Made by a program: the position numbers and the translations under genes. A model generated the notes under the pieces. It saw nothing but the letters and a program-made list of their open reading frames with translations. It was not told the DNA's origin and did not search any database. Positions 52,187 to 62,330 of a stretch of DNA of 64,000 bases are shown piece after piece (position 1 is the first letter of the stretch; each line of letters begins with the position of its first letter). The DNA comes from Leishmania infantum JPCM5 (taxonomy: Eukaryota; Euglenozoa; Kinetoplastea; Trypanosomatida; Trypanosomatidae), in the NCBI RefSeq assembly GCF_000002875.2, contig NC_009402.2, forward strand, positions 573,644 to 637,643. The letters are read 5' to 3'.

Positions 52187-52321
52187 GACTGACTTCTTTT
52201 TTTTTTCTGTCTTATCTCTCGTTGATACGGTCTCTCTTCTTCCCTCCACTTTCTCTGGCATCATTGTCTTTTGTGTTTCTTTTCTCCGCTCGTGCCGTTG
52301 TGCTTGCACATACACCCGCAG
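52187..52321 (+). promoter_or_regulatory. Predicted trans-splice acceptor for the nucleotidyltransferase gene
   Basis: Two strong pyrimidine tracts (52190-52215 and 52228-52257) are followed by an AG-free stretch to 52320-52321. This predicts a leader of about 260 nt, which includes the overlapping upstream ORF at 52575. Confidence 0.6.
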
Positions 52322-52558
52322 GCACGCGCAGGCGCACCGACTGCTGCCTCTCCCACATCTGTGGCAGCAGCGTAGAATCGGATCGACTGAGAAAGAGGAA
52401 AGCCGCGAAGAGAACACGGCGCTCTAGAGTACGCAGCCGAGTCACTGGCGCACACTAACGCGCGCGTAGTGTCCTGCACGGCAGTGCTCTGCCTATAAGG
52501 CACTGCTACCTGCCATTCCTCCCTTAGACACATAGCACCGTCATACAAGGGCGGCAGC

Positions 52559-52592
52559 ATATATATATATATATATGCGATATGGAGGCTAG
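52559..52592 (+). promoter_or_regulatory. (AT)n repeat plus overlapping upstream ORF at the start codon
   Basis: An (AT)9 run ends at 52576, and its last A-T together with the next G creates an ATG at 52575. That ATG opens a five-codon frame (MRYGG, stop at 52590-52592) which overlaps the main ATG at 52582 in a different frame. It appears to be the first ATG after the predicted splice acceptor, so scanning ribosomes would meet it first. Confidence 0.8.
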
Positions 52593-55500
52593 CGGTACCC
52601 TGCGAAGCAGCGGTGACTCGTCACCGATTGTGGCGTCTACTGCCGACGCCAGTTGCGATGCAGCGATGCCAGCGCTGCGAAAAAGTATTGTCGCAGCAGC
52701 AGGCTCGAGCAGCAAGCCCGGCTCCCCGAGCAGCAGTCTCGGAAATGTCAGCTTGCCCGATACGCACTCCCCCCGAACCCAGGACCTCGGCGGCGGTGAG
52801 AAGGACCGCCTGTGGCTGCCGGACTCACTGCACAACGTCGCTGAAGCAACAGCCACAACATCACCAAATACGGCTAGTCATCCGCCTGCCCGACTTCTCC
52901 ATCACAGAGACTCCTTCATATCTATGCACAGCACCGACGCACCCTCAGCAGCGGTTCCACTCACCTGCATGAGCTCGCCGCCGTCCCCGCTGGCGAGGGC
53001 GGAGTGCCTGCGCGCGAGTGAGAGCGAGAGTTTTGACACCGGCAACATGAACAACGTGGGAGGCAGCCGTGCGTCCACGAAGCGGCTGCGCTCTGATCGC
53101 ATGCAGGCAATCAGAGCTACCTCCGCAGCACCGCCATCGCGGCTGCGGCGCAGTGCTTCGCTACCAACAACCGGATGCAATGGCAGCCACATCTTCAGCG
53201 CCCGACTTTCCACCCCGTCTGCTGCCGGTGGCGCAGGCGGTGGCACAGGGTCTTGCAGCTCACCCACTCCGCTCAGCGAACGCAGCGGTAAAAAGAGCAG
53301 CAGCAGAAGTAGTCCTCAGCCTCCAACAGTTGCGACACCGCTGTTGCAGCGCGCACCGCACGCGCAGGACACGGCGCGCGCCAAGGGAGGTGATACATCG
53401 CATGATGGGGGTGGCGCGCAGTTCTCGACGCGCCAGCTCGGCTATCTGTCGAACTCCGAGCTCTCGAACGCGCCAGATGGCAGCGAACCGACTCCCTACA
53501 CTGCGGGCGCGTCGGCGAGCAGCAGCCCCACGGCGGCACAGTCATCGCCGCCACCGCTGCCATCATACACGCTGCCAGTGACGGACGACACTCACTGTCA
53601 GGACAACGTTTTGGCAGGTGACATGGGCGACGCCACGGCCGTTGTCGCACCCGCCAGGAAGCGCAAGAAAAAGAAAAACAAGAAGAAGAAGTCGGCAGCA
53701 GCGGCAGCGGCCGGCGCGGTCGAGGGAGAGGACGCTGCCATGTCAGCGGCGGCGGCTGCTGGTGCTGCCGGCGGCACGGGCACTCCGATCGGCGGCAGCG
53801 CCACGGTGAATAGCGCCGTCCCGGCGACTGGCTCGTTGCCGCTGCCACCTATCCCGATGATGCCCGGAGGCGGCGGCAACTCCAGTGGGGTCGTCCCTGG
53901 CGCATTCTTGAGCCCTGGCTGTAGCCAGGGCCACGGTAGCGGCGGCAGCGGTTCTCTGCTGTACAGCAACCTTCCGCAGCCGCAGTTTCATCCCCAACAC
54001 CTCGGCGGAGCACGCGGGCAGTTCGTGATGATGTTCAATGGTGCGCAAGGCGGCGATGGTGCAGGCGACCCGATCATGATGGGTTACTCGATGAATGGCG
54101 GCGCTGGTGGCATTGATGGCGGCGGCGGCGACTACACGAGTGCCGGCACAGCTGTTTGTGCGGGGGGTGAGGGCAGTACTTACGGTCGAGGGGGATCGGC
54201 AATGATGATGGTGCCTATGATGGCCTCCAACTACCACCACCACCACCACCACAGCCGCCATGAAAGCAGCGGGTCGGGTGGGGCGTATGGTTACTATCAT
54301 GGCGGGATGAGTGATTGCGGCAGAGGAGGAACCGCCGGCATGTCGCCTGCGCATACACAGATGGGCCATCAGGGTGTGGGGCGAAACCTGCAGGAGGAGC
54401 AGCGGCAACAGCAGCACGTTCAACAACAGCAAACACCGTATCCCTATCCACCTCAGCCCGTGCTGATGGGCAGTGACGGCAGTGCTGGTAGTGGCTCGTA
54501 TCCAGCGAGCAGCGGCCACAACCGCCACGGCTCGGCGCACCGCAGTGGTGGTGGCAACAGTGGCGGCCCGCAATACTCTTCGCAGCCACAGCAGCAGTAT
54601 CAGCAGCAGCAGTGCTACTATCAGAACCTTCGCTACAACTCACAGCCTTACTTTCATGGCGGCGTCTCCTCCACGACCGGCGCTGATGCGAATGCGATGC
54701 AGGGAGGGCTGATCATGGCAACAGGTGAGGGAAGCAGTGGCGCTGAGGGCGGTGGCCGCGGCGAGTGCGCCGGCTTCTCGAACACCCAGGGCCAATCCAG
54801 CGGCGGCGTCGGCGGCTCGATGCAGTACAATGGAGAGGATGCCGCGAGCCGGGTGCCGTCGCAGGTGCCCGTGGAGGACATGGTGCCGGTGCCTCAGCAA
54901 CCCCAGCGCAACGTCAGCTTTCGACCTCCGATGCCAGCGGCGAGCGCGTCTGGCATGTCCTACTATCCACCAAACAGCGCCGCACCGGCAACACTGGCGG
55001 CGGCTGCCGGTGCCCCCAACAACGGCAGCGTGAACAGTAGCTATGTAAGCTGCGGCAGTCGTGGAGGTGTGTCGGGGTCGATGATGGCCAGGGATGGCGG
55101 CGCAGCGGTGAACGGTGAGGCGAGGTTGCCGCGAGAGGAGGTGATGACGGCGGACCTCGCGGCGGATGCGGCGCCGCGGTCGCTTTTTCAGTTCACGCCC
55201 GAGGTGAGCCCGCGCCTCTGTCGCCTGATCGAGCGCGAGCTGCTGACATACTTGACGCCGTCGCTGGCGTGTCTGCAGCGCCGCCGCAGTCAGTTGGAGA
55301 CGCTGGCTGGGTACATCACAGCCGCGCTGCGCCACGCGGGCCGACAGACCGGCCACGACTATGGCGACATCTCCTACTACATCTTCGGCAGCGTGAACAT
55401 GCGCACCGTGCTGCCGGACGGCGACAATGACGTGACGGTGGAGGTTGACGGCTTGGTGGCGAGGGAGTCGACACTGACGCCTCCACCTTCGCCTCCGCAG

Positions 55501-58500
55501 CCGCTGTCGTCATCTTCGCTCAGCGATGGAGGTGGCGCTGCCTTGGACGCTTCCGCTAAAGCGGTCATGCTCCCTGTGACGACCGACAGCAGCACCGGCA
55601 GCGTTGATGGAACGATGCAGCTAACGACAACCACGGACGGCTGCCCGCGTCTTGTGGCGCCAGCGGTGCTGAGCATCGCGTCCGGTGAGGTACTCGGCCG
55701 CGTGCGGGACTACCTGCGCAGCTTCAAGACGCCTGTCTTTGTCGATTCCTTGGTGATGGCAGAGGTGCGCGTGCTGAAGCTGGCGATGGAGGGGTGCAAC
55801 TACGACATCACTATTGGCCAATTTGGCGGTGTCAACTGCGTGCGCTTCTTGCACGAGATGGACGCAGTGATCGGGGACCAGCACGTGCTCAAGCGCACAC
55901 TGCTGCTCCTCAAGGCATGGTGCTGTTACGAGGCCCACATCTTGGGTGGGCAAGCCGGTTACATCGGCTCCTACGCGGCGACAGTGATGCTGATCTCGAT
56001 GTTGAACACGGTGGAATTCCTCGAGGACGCCGACGCTGGGCAGATTGACAGTGATGGTGACGGCACGGCCGCAGCGGCGGCGAGGGCGGCCGTGACGTTG
56101 GACTCCCTGATGAGCGGCGACAGCACCGCGGAGGAGGAGGAGTCTTTGCTTCAGAATCCCGCATCCTCGTCCAGTGCACCGGTGACCACGGCGGCCAAAG
56201 CCTCCACCACGAAGAGGACCAAGGCGGACCAGGAGGGTGAAGGGCTCCTAAGCGATATTACAAGCCCGACGAGCAGCAACCGCGGCGGCCGCTGTCACGA
56301 TCGTGACTCTGCCGGGCAGCCAGGACCGTCACCGTCCCGCCCTGCGGGCCGTGACACCACTGCCGCGTCGCCGCGCCCCTTGTCGCCGCTGACTCTGTTC
56401 GCGCGCTTCTTGAAGTTCTACGCTTATTTCGACTTCGACCGGTATTGTGTGACAGCCTTCGGCCCACTGCCGCTGCACAAGATCACCTCAACTCCGCTGG
56501 ACCTTAGCTACCTCGAGGTGGATGCGGCGCACAGCAAACCGCTGGAAGGTGTTGCTGCGTCGAACCGCGCGGCTACGGACTTGTCCTTTCTCGGCTTGAC
56601 CCCGGAGGGTGAGGCGGCGATTGGCCATCTTGTGCGCCGCCGCCAGCAGCCGCTGCTCACCGTGAGCGGTGTGAAGCACTTGCTGGACCAGGTGAACCGC
56701 TCGCGGCGTGCAGAGCGCCAGGCACGGTACGAAGCACACCAACAGCCAGCGCAGCGACCCGAGCAGCAGACGGATACCAACGCTGCGCAAAATGCATCGG
56801 AGCACCGCAGCACCAGCGCTTCTTCTCTAGTGCAGCTGAACCGCCCCGGGTGCGCCGCTGAGGACGCCGGTCTGATGTGCCCATCCTGCAACACTGCCGT
56901 CTTCCCTGTTCGTGACATGAACGTGCTGGACCCGCTGCGGTGGAGCAGTAACATGGTCCGTGGGGTGTGTCGCAACCACCTTCAGCGCATTCAGCGTGCG
57001 TTCCTGGAAGGGCTTCGACTCTTGGATGTGGCGTCGCAGGAGCTCGGCGGAGACATGATGCAGATGGACGTGACGAGCGTCGGCGCCTCAGCCAGTGCGG
57101 GCCGCACCGCCGGTGGTGTTGGCGCGACTGGACGCCGAAGAGCCGGGGCTGCCGCCGCAAAAGCTGCCGCGTCGCCGACGTCGCAGTGGTCTGCTTTCAG
57201 TGCCGCGAGCAGCAGCAGCCGCAGCTGGACCGACAGCGCCGCGAACGGTGTCGCCGGCCAAGCACGCGTTCAGCAGGGCGCGATGAGCGGCGCCTCAATG
57301 TACGGCTCCCCAGGGAGCGCGGTGGAGGCCGGGGGCGATGGTGTTGGAGAGGTGCAGCTATGCCCGGGCTACCCTGCGCCGCACTCGCAGTGCACGCTTC
57401 GTGAGGCGGGTGTTTTGGAAATGCTGTTTCCACGCACCATTGAGGCTATCCGCAAGCACAGTCACCTTAACTGCCCATGGAGCTGCGAGGGGGCGGATGC
57501 GGCGGCGCTGACGGGAGTGCCGCAGTGCGCGGGCTGCACAAGGCCCTCCCTGCTGTGCACTCCGGCCATCCGCCGCATGTGCCAGCCGCAGCTCATCTTC
57601 CACCCCTCCAGCACTAGCGAGGGCAGCAACACGGCTGCCACTGGGGGGAGGCAGCCAAAGCAACTGCAGTCGACAAGCGGTAAGGCCACATCCTCGCCCA
57701 CCTCCACTGCCACGCCGCAGCAGTCGCTATCATTGGCCGTCTCTCCCACGCAGAGCAAACATCATCAAGGTCCAGGAGGGCGGCGTGGCAACGCGGCGGC
57801 GGTGGAGCAGGTGGTGAGTGAACTGGAGGAGGCATTCGCTGGCCAAGACACGAGCGAAGAAGCCCGTAACGGTGGCCCGCTCGGGGAGGCGATGGTGCCC
57901 GTGGCGGAGCAGCCTCTGACACGTGACAGCGCGGCATGTGGCGCGACTGGTTCACAGCCGCCACCGCCGTCATCGTCCACGGCCTCCGCGCCGCCGCTTC
58001 AGGGCAATGTCTACGGCCCGGGCGCGGCAGAGGCCACGATGCATCATCATTCACACCAGATGTACAGCCCCGGCGGAGCGTGCAACAGTGGTGGCGTCGG
58101 CGGTGCGTACCTCTCGGCCTACCCGGCGATGCCGCTTTCGGCTAGCATGCCTGAGGAGAAGTACTACGCCATGCACGTTGGTGCTGCTGCAGGGGGTAGC
58201 GCTGGTGGCGCCGGCAGTTCCGGTGGGTACGGCCTCTCTCCTAGTCATCACGGCAATCGCAACATGGGGCCACCGTCACAGCAGCACCAGCATCACCATT
58301 ACGCGCAGCAGCAGCAGCACCAGCACCAGCACCAGCATCACGCTCAGCAAGCGCATGTACGTATCGGTTCCATGTCCTCCTCGGTGATACAAGGCAGCTA
58401 CAACGCTAACAACGGAGGCGGCACCGGCAACCCGGGCCACCGTACCTACGCGACCAACCCAACGGTACCAGTTCCGATGGAGGGCAGTGGGTTTCCGTCC

Positions 58501-58725
58501 TACGGCGGACACAACTACGCCCCCGCTGTGCGTCAACAACAGCAGCAGTACCCCTATCAGCACCAGCAACATCATCACCACCGCGGCGATGATGGCACTA
58601 TGCCACACAGCAGCGGTAATCACGGCTACAAGGGTGGTGGTAGCTGCCTGCACAACATAAACCATCACGGCAACAACAGCAGCAGCGACTCCAGCGCCCA
58701 AGCGCTGCTGCTGCAGCGGCTGTAG
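52582..58725 (+). CDS. Giant PAP/TUTase-like nucleotidyltransferase
   Basis: 2047 residues with a Pol-beta-type nucleotidyltransferase core inside a disordered protein. The core holds the active-site motif FGSVNMRTVLPDGDNDV (935-951): helix-turn Gly936-Ser937, metal ligands Asp948 and Asp950. The likely third Asp is D1075 (NYDITIGQFGG). KAWCCYEAHILGGQ (1111-1124) with YIGSY, and FARFLKFYAYFDFDRYCV (1273-1290), match the substrate-binding domain of the plant-type poly(A) polymerase/terminal uridylyl transferase-like family, whose motif reads GSV..KT.LPDGDID. A final core segment (about 1433-1475) has CPSCN and MNVLDPLRW. Low-complexity insertions split the core at about 958-1035 and 1145-1265. 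A Lys-rich patch at about 357-372 may be a nuclear signal. A Cys-rich segment lies at about 1635-1667. The rest is Gly/Ser/Gln/His-rich. Predicted to add nucleotides to RNA 3' ends; the substrate is unknown. Confidence 0.88.
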   Translation: MEASGTLRSSGDSSPIVASTADASCDAAMPALRKSIVAAAGSSSKPGSPSSSLGNVSLPDTHSPRTQDLGGGEKDRLWLPDSLHNVAEATATTSPNTASHPPARLLHHRDSFISMHSTDAPSAAVPLTCMSSPPSPLARAECLRASESESFDTGNMNNVGGSRASTKRLRSDRMQAIRATSAAPPSRLRRSASLPTTGCNGSHIFSARLSTPSAAGGAGGGTGSCSSPTPLSERSGKKSSSRSSPQPPTVATPLLQRAPHAQDTARAKGGDTSHDGGGAQFSTRQLGYLSNSELSNAPDGSEPTPYTAGASASSSPTAAQSSPPPLPSYTLPVTDDTHCQDNVLAGDMGDATAVVAPARKRKKKKNKKKKSAAAAAAGAVEGEDAAMSAAAAAGAAGGTGTPIGGSATVNSAVPATGSLPLPPIPMMPGGGGNSSGVVPGAFLSPGCSQGHGSGGSGSLLYSNLPQPQFHPQHLGGARGQFVMMFNGAQGGDGAGDPIMMGYSMNGGAGGIDGGGGDYTSAGTAVCAGGEGSTYGRGGSAMMMVPMMASNYHHHHHHSRHESSGSGGAYGYYHGGMSDCGRGGTAGMSPAHTQMGHQGVGRNLQEEQRQQQHVQQQQTPYPYPPQPVLMGSDGSAGSGSYPASSGHNRHGSAHRSGGGNSGGPQYSSQPQQQYQQQQCYYQNLRYNSQPYFHGGVSSTTGADANAMQGGLIMATGEGSSGAEGGGRGECAGFSNTQGQSSGGVGGSMQYNGEDAASRVPSQVPVEDMVPVPQQPQRNVSFRPPMPAASASGMSYYPPNSAAPATLAAAAGAPNNGSVNSSYVSCGSRGGVSGSMMARDGGAAVNGEARLPREEVMTADLAADAAPRSLFQFTPEVSPRLCRLIERELLTYLTPSLACLQRRRSQLETLAGYITAALRHAGRQTGHDYGDISYYIFGSVNMRTVLPDGDNDVTVEVDGLVARESTLTPPPSPPQPLSSSSLSDGGGAALDASAKAVMLPVTTDSSTGSVDGTMQLTTTTDGCPRLVAPAVLSIASGEVLGRVRDYLRSFKTPVFVDSLVMAEVRVLKLAMEGCNYDITIGQFGGVNCVRFLHEMDAVIGDQHVLKRTLLLLKAWCCYEAHILGGQAGYIGSYAATVMLISMLNTVEFLEDADAGQIDSDGDGTAAAAARAAVTLDSLMSGDSTAEEEESLLQNPASSSSAPVTTAAKASTTKRTKADQEGEGLLSDITSPTSSNRGGRCHDRDSAGQPGPSPSRPAGRDTTAASPRPLSPLTLFARFLKFYAYFDFDRYCVTAFGPLPLHKITSTPLDLSYLEVDAAHSKPLEGVAASNRAATDLSFLGLTPEGEAAIGHLVRRRQQPLLTVSGVKHLLDQVNRSRRAERQARYEAHQQPAQRPEQQTDTNAAQNASEHRSTSASSLVQLNRPGCAAEDAGLMCPSCNTAVFPVRDMNVLDPLRWSSNMVRGVCRNHLQRIQRAFLEGLRLLDVASQELGGDMMQMDVTSVGASASAGRTAGGVGATGRRRAGAAAAKAAASPTSQWSAFSAASSSSRSWTDSAANGVAGQARVQQGAMSGASMYGSPGSAVEAGGDGVGEVQLCPGYPAPHSQCTLREAGVLEMLFPRTIEAIRKHSHLNCPWSCEGADAAALTGVPQCAGCTRPSLLCTPAIRRMCQPQLIFHPSSTSEGSNTAATGGRQPKQLQSTSGKATSSPTSTATPQQSLSLAVSPTQSKHHQGPGGRRGNAAAVEQVVSELEEAFAGQDTSEEARNGGPLGEAMVPVAEQPLTRDSAACGATGSQPPPPSSSTASAPPLQGNVYGPGAAEATMHHHSHQMYSPGGACNSGGVGGAYLSAYPAMPLSASMPEEKYYAMHVGAAAGGSAGGAGSSGGYGLSPSHHGNRNMGPPSQQHQHHHYAQQQQHQHQHQHHAQQAHVRIGSMSSSVIQGSYNANNGGGTGNPGHRTYATNPTVPVPMEGSGFPSYGGHNYAPAVRQQQQQYPYQHQQHHHHRGDDGTMPHSSGNHGYKGGGSCLHNINHHGNNSSSDSSAQALLLQRL

Positions 58726-60486
58726 ATGATTGTGAGAGGGGCTGTCAGGTAAGGCGGAGAACAGCGCGGGGCAAGATGCTGCTGAGGAGGGGGGGTGCCC
58801 CAGGCTCTGGTGTGGATCTTTCTATGCGTTTGTGTGTGTACCTTCGCGGTGGTGTGACGGTGCCCGCATCCATACCTTCCCTCCCCTCGTCCCAACCGCA
58901 CCCGAGTTACTTTTCCGTTGCTTTCACGCCGTTGTTGTGCCATGCGCAACATGCTCCGCGGCAAATAGGCTGAACTCTGTCTCATGCTCTTATTATCTTC
59001 GGTGCTCGTATGCGCTCGTGTGTGTGAGAACAGCGTTCGGCGGGAGCGGCCCCATCGCCGGCAGCTGCGGCCCATTTCGAGCGTTGTGTTCATGGTTCAG
59101 GAAGCGACATGTTAGGCTCCTTTGTTTTGCTGTTGTCCTCCGCGACAAGGAACAGGCACAACTAACCGGGGCAAGACGACGCATCTACCGTCGCTTCCGC
59201 CTTTCTACCTCCCCCCCCACACACCACCCGAGCGCGATATCCTTGCGCTTTTGTCTCCACCGTAACTGAAAAAAAGAGGCGGTGCGTCATTGTGCCCACC
59301 CTCCTCTCCGTGAGCGCGTGTTTACTGGTGGGTGAGACACATCTGTGCACCGTTGGGCGGTTGCACTGCCCCGCTTGACATCATAACTCCTCCATGTTCC
59401 TACTCTCCTCTGCACACCCGCTTTCCGTTCGCCTCGTCAGCTCTTTGACGTCCACCCACCGTCGCCTTCTCTTGTCACTTCTTGTCCCTTCTCTCTTTAG
59501 GCCCCGCTGCCTGCGATGGGGCTGACGGCAGACGTCGGAGTTCGAGTGGGCGCTGCCCGGCGCTCGTCTCGACTGCGAAGGTGCAACACGCACCGATCCC
59601 TACGTATAACACGCGTGACGTGTGCACCGCCCGAGGAGGAAGGGCTGCCGATTCGCCTCCCTCTCCACTTCTGGCGCTCACAAACGAGCTCAGCGGATAC
59701 TGAAGCGCTTCGAGTGCCGCCGCATCGTAGCTGCCGGCTGCTCCAATGGCGACCTGTTGCAGCACCTCATGCGCTGAGTTTCCACTGACTGAGTAGCAGC
59801 CCGCTGACGTGACAGCAGCTGAGACCGATTCATGTGTGCTGCCGGCTGCGTCGGAAGAGGTTACCTTTTCCTGGTTCTCTACCATTGCCTACGTCAGGGA
59901 CGCAGACGAGACACAGGGAAGCCGTGCTCAGCGTTGACGTCATTGGCCATATCCCTCAGCATCTGGTTGCGGCGTTCGAACGCACACACATACACGCATA
60001 CACGCACATACCCATACACTATCTTCGCCGATCTTGGCGCCGCGCGCAGGGTATCGGTGGTGCTGAGGACCACGCTGAGCAGGGGCAAGAATACTCGGCT
60101 TGCTGGGAGGTAGTGGCACGCAGCTAGCGGCAGTGCCCGAAAAGACGTATCGTTCACCATCGCCAGCGAAACGATGGATCCGCCGCAAAAGCAGAAGGGG
60201 GCCGCTCACGATGACGACAGCACCAATAGCATCCATCGACCATGGGAGCCAGCACCGTTTCGGCGACACGGCGGACAGCTCTTCCAGCTTACCCAACAAG
60301 CAGTGAGCGCAGCATGTCGAGTTTTCGTGGAGGTGTGCTACAGCAGCAACTGACGCACCGCTGAGACGGCGCTGTTCGGTGACGCCTCTATGCATGACAC
60401 GATCTTTGGAAGGCGCAGAGACGTGCTCAGCTGCGCCGCTCAGCATCCAAGGTGCTTGCCGCCCTCCCCTAGGTGGCCCTTGTCGC
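58726..60486. other. 3' flank of the nucleotidyltransferase gene
   Basis: No intact gene. The + strand spacer is less pyrimidine-rich than elsewhere. From about 59475 to 60446 the minus strand carries several adjoining open stretches in different frames with protein-like composition (see the separate pseudogene entry). Confidence 0.6.
59475..60446 (-). pseudogene. Possible decayed minus-strand coding sequence
   Basis: Three minus-strand frames join end to end (60446-59940, 60160-59894, 59885-59475). Their translations are not TG/CA junk: for example LEELSAVSPKRCWLPWSMDA, then RRNQMLRDMANDVNAEHGF, then HEVLQQVAIGAAGSYDAAAL. A frame-shifted, decayed gene or a further piece of retroposon would look like this. 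No family is recognised. It lies opposite to all intact genes and just past the retroposon debris. The evidence is weak. Confidence 0.25.
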
Positions 60487-61121
60487 AGCGCGGTTTCGTG
60501 GGCTGTCGGCCTGGCGTCTGAGACCGGCGGCCAGGCCCGCGATCCACGCAGTTGGCGTCAGCGCCCCCGCCGGCTTGGCAAGCTTGTCGGCGTCGTCCTC
60601 TTGCCCCAACACACAGTCACCAGCGACAAGCGGAAGCGAAGGGCACGCGCGACGGGCCAGCAGCGCCAGCACCTGTGCCCCAATGTGCCGCATCATGCCA
60701 CGCCACACCACCCCCTAGCCCTTGTAGGGCCCGTGCCGGCCACCCTGAGGAGGCGAGGGCGAGCCCGCAGCAGCGACCACACGCACCTGACTGTGCCCTA
60801 TCTGATCCCGTTGTCCTCGCAGCATGTCAAGCTCCAGCACCATTGCACCGCGCCCAGCGCGGCAGCGGCAAGCAAGGAGGCCGCAGCCTGCTGTCGCTGC
60901 GCCGACGGGTGCATGGTCGTCATGAACCATCGCGGCCTCTCCCGACCTGTTCTCTGTCTGTGTCGCGCCATTCGCCCACAGCGAGCAAGGGAGCTCCCAC
61001 ACAGCGGGGGAGTCGTTGCCTGCGTGCCGCTGGCCTTTCTCACTTCAGAGAGTCCGCCCACCGCTCGCCAGAGAGCGGATGCGTCGAAGTGCATGCAACC
61101 GCTGCGCATGAGGGGTGTGTG
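60487..61121 (-). mobile_element. Retroposon-derived repeat, copy 2 (inverted)
   Basis: Nearly identical, in reverse orientation, to 32517-33149, with only scattered single-base differences. It follows the broken endonuclease region on the same (minus) strand and may be its 3' part. Antisense to the + strand genes. Confidence 0.7.
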
Positions 61122-61599
61122 CGCGCGTGTGCTACCCCGAGGGGGCCGATACGTGCATACTCGTGTGAGAGCTGCCGAATTTTTTTGACGACACCGCAGC
61201 ACGAAGTGCGCACCTCCCGCGCGAAATGCACAACATGGCCCCCATCGCGCGGTCGCGGAGAGATGCAAGCAGGTGCGGCGACGCAGCGCCGTGGGATCAT
61301 GAGGGCAGAATGTCGGCCTTTTCGAGTGAGTCTCCGCTCTCTGCATGTTTGGTGGGCGCTCACCATGAATGCGGCTGCTTTGGCGTGGGGGTGCTCGAGA
61401 TGTGTTCTTCTGCTTCTGCCAGCACTGCTCCGCGATGCGGCGGCACCATCGCGTCGCCCTGATTGACGCAGCGCCATGCAGGAAGCGCCGGGGAGCCTTT
61501 TGACGGGCCCTGCGCGTGCGCGCAGACCACCCTCGCCTCGGCAGGTCATGCCGTGTATACTTTGATAGCCGCTGCAGCATGTCGGCCAGCGCCGCGCCT

Positions 61600-62330
61600 T
61601 GAGTGGAGGTCTACACCGGGAAGGTGGCGTTGGTGGTGTGGGGTAGCGATCCTCTTCCGGTCAACGCTAGCGGCATCGCGTCATATGCTTCCTGAAAGTG
61701 GATAGTGGACTGCGTCGTGCAGTCGTGGCTCGGCTCCGTGGTGACGGTGCCCCAATCGCAGGTGAGGCAGTCGAGCGCCCGGGTGACGTCCGTTGACGTG
61801 TCCGTGGCCCCGTCTGCGCTGTGCCATGTTGGGGTGTCCTCCTCCCTTTTCACATGTCAAGTATTTACGATGGGGCCAATTGTATGGAATGGACCGGGCT
61901 CGGTCGGGTTGTCCTTTCGTGTCCCACACCGGGTGGTGCGAGTTGGCGTCCATTCCGACAACACGAGGGCTGGGCGCGACGCTGCTTTGTATCTGATCGA
62001 CAGCACTTGCTGTCCCACCAGGGCACCTGCTGTAGGTGTGTAGCCGGACCTGAGGTTAGTATCCGTCTAGTAGGGTCACTGCAGCACATCCAGGCTGCCA
62101 CTGCTGCAACTTAGCTCTTTAGAACGGCATGGCGGAGAAGGAGGGGGCTACACCTGTACGTATGTCCTCCTGCCTTCGCACGGAGGCGCCGCCACCACGC
62201 TCTTCGCCTCGTGATATGCCAGAATGCTGAAAAGACGGGTGGCCACATGCCTTGCAGGCCCGCCAGGATGGAATGCGTCTCTTGCAGAACACAGAATGCT
62301 ATTGCATACTTGCAAGAAGCTGGGCACGCC
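61600..62330 (-). pseudogene. Degenerate ingi/L1Tc-related endonuclease (DIRE remnant)
   Basis: The minus strand, read from 62330 to 61600, contains the ordered motifs of an AP-like (EEP family) retroposon endonuclease in broken frames. LQETH is at 62287-62273, holding the metal-binding Glu. A Gly-rich GGGASV stretch lies near 62190. RVVGMDANSHHPVWD (about 61965-61921) has the catalytic D-x-N-x-H. Then DWGTV...PSHD (61757-61722) follows, where the expected SDH is scrambled. At least two frame changes and several stops separate them, so it cannot encode an active enzyme. This pattern defines DIREs, dead relatives of ingi/L1Tc in Leishmania. The spacing between LQETH and DANSHH (about 110 codons) fits the family. 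No reverse transcriptase motif was found downstream. Confidence 0.75.

Larger units (their letters stand above)
46519..52581. other. 6 kb gene-free region upstream of the nucleotidyltransferase gene
   Basis: No convincing gene. Pyrimidine-rich spacer with an AT-rich repeat at about 48934-48982, CA tract at 50115-50138, and several short open frames of low-complexity composition. A patch at about 47190-47640 has a more balanced composition and frames open in more than one phase, but no motif, so it was not called. The splice signal for the next gene is at its end. Confidence 0.6.

Noticed and set aside
61121..61600. Possible continuation of the retroposon protein after the endonuclease
   Set aside because: Arg-rich minus-strand frames are present, but no reverse transcriptase motif (such as a YADD-type box) could be recognised.
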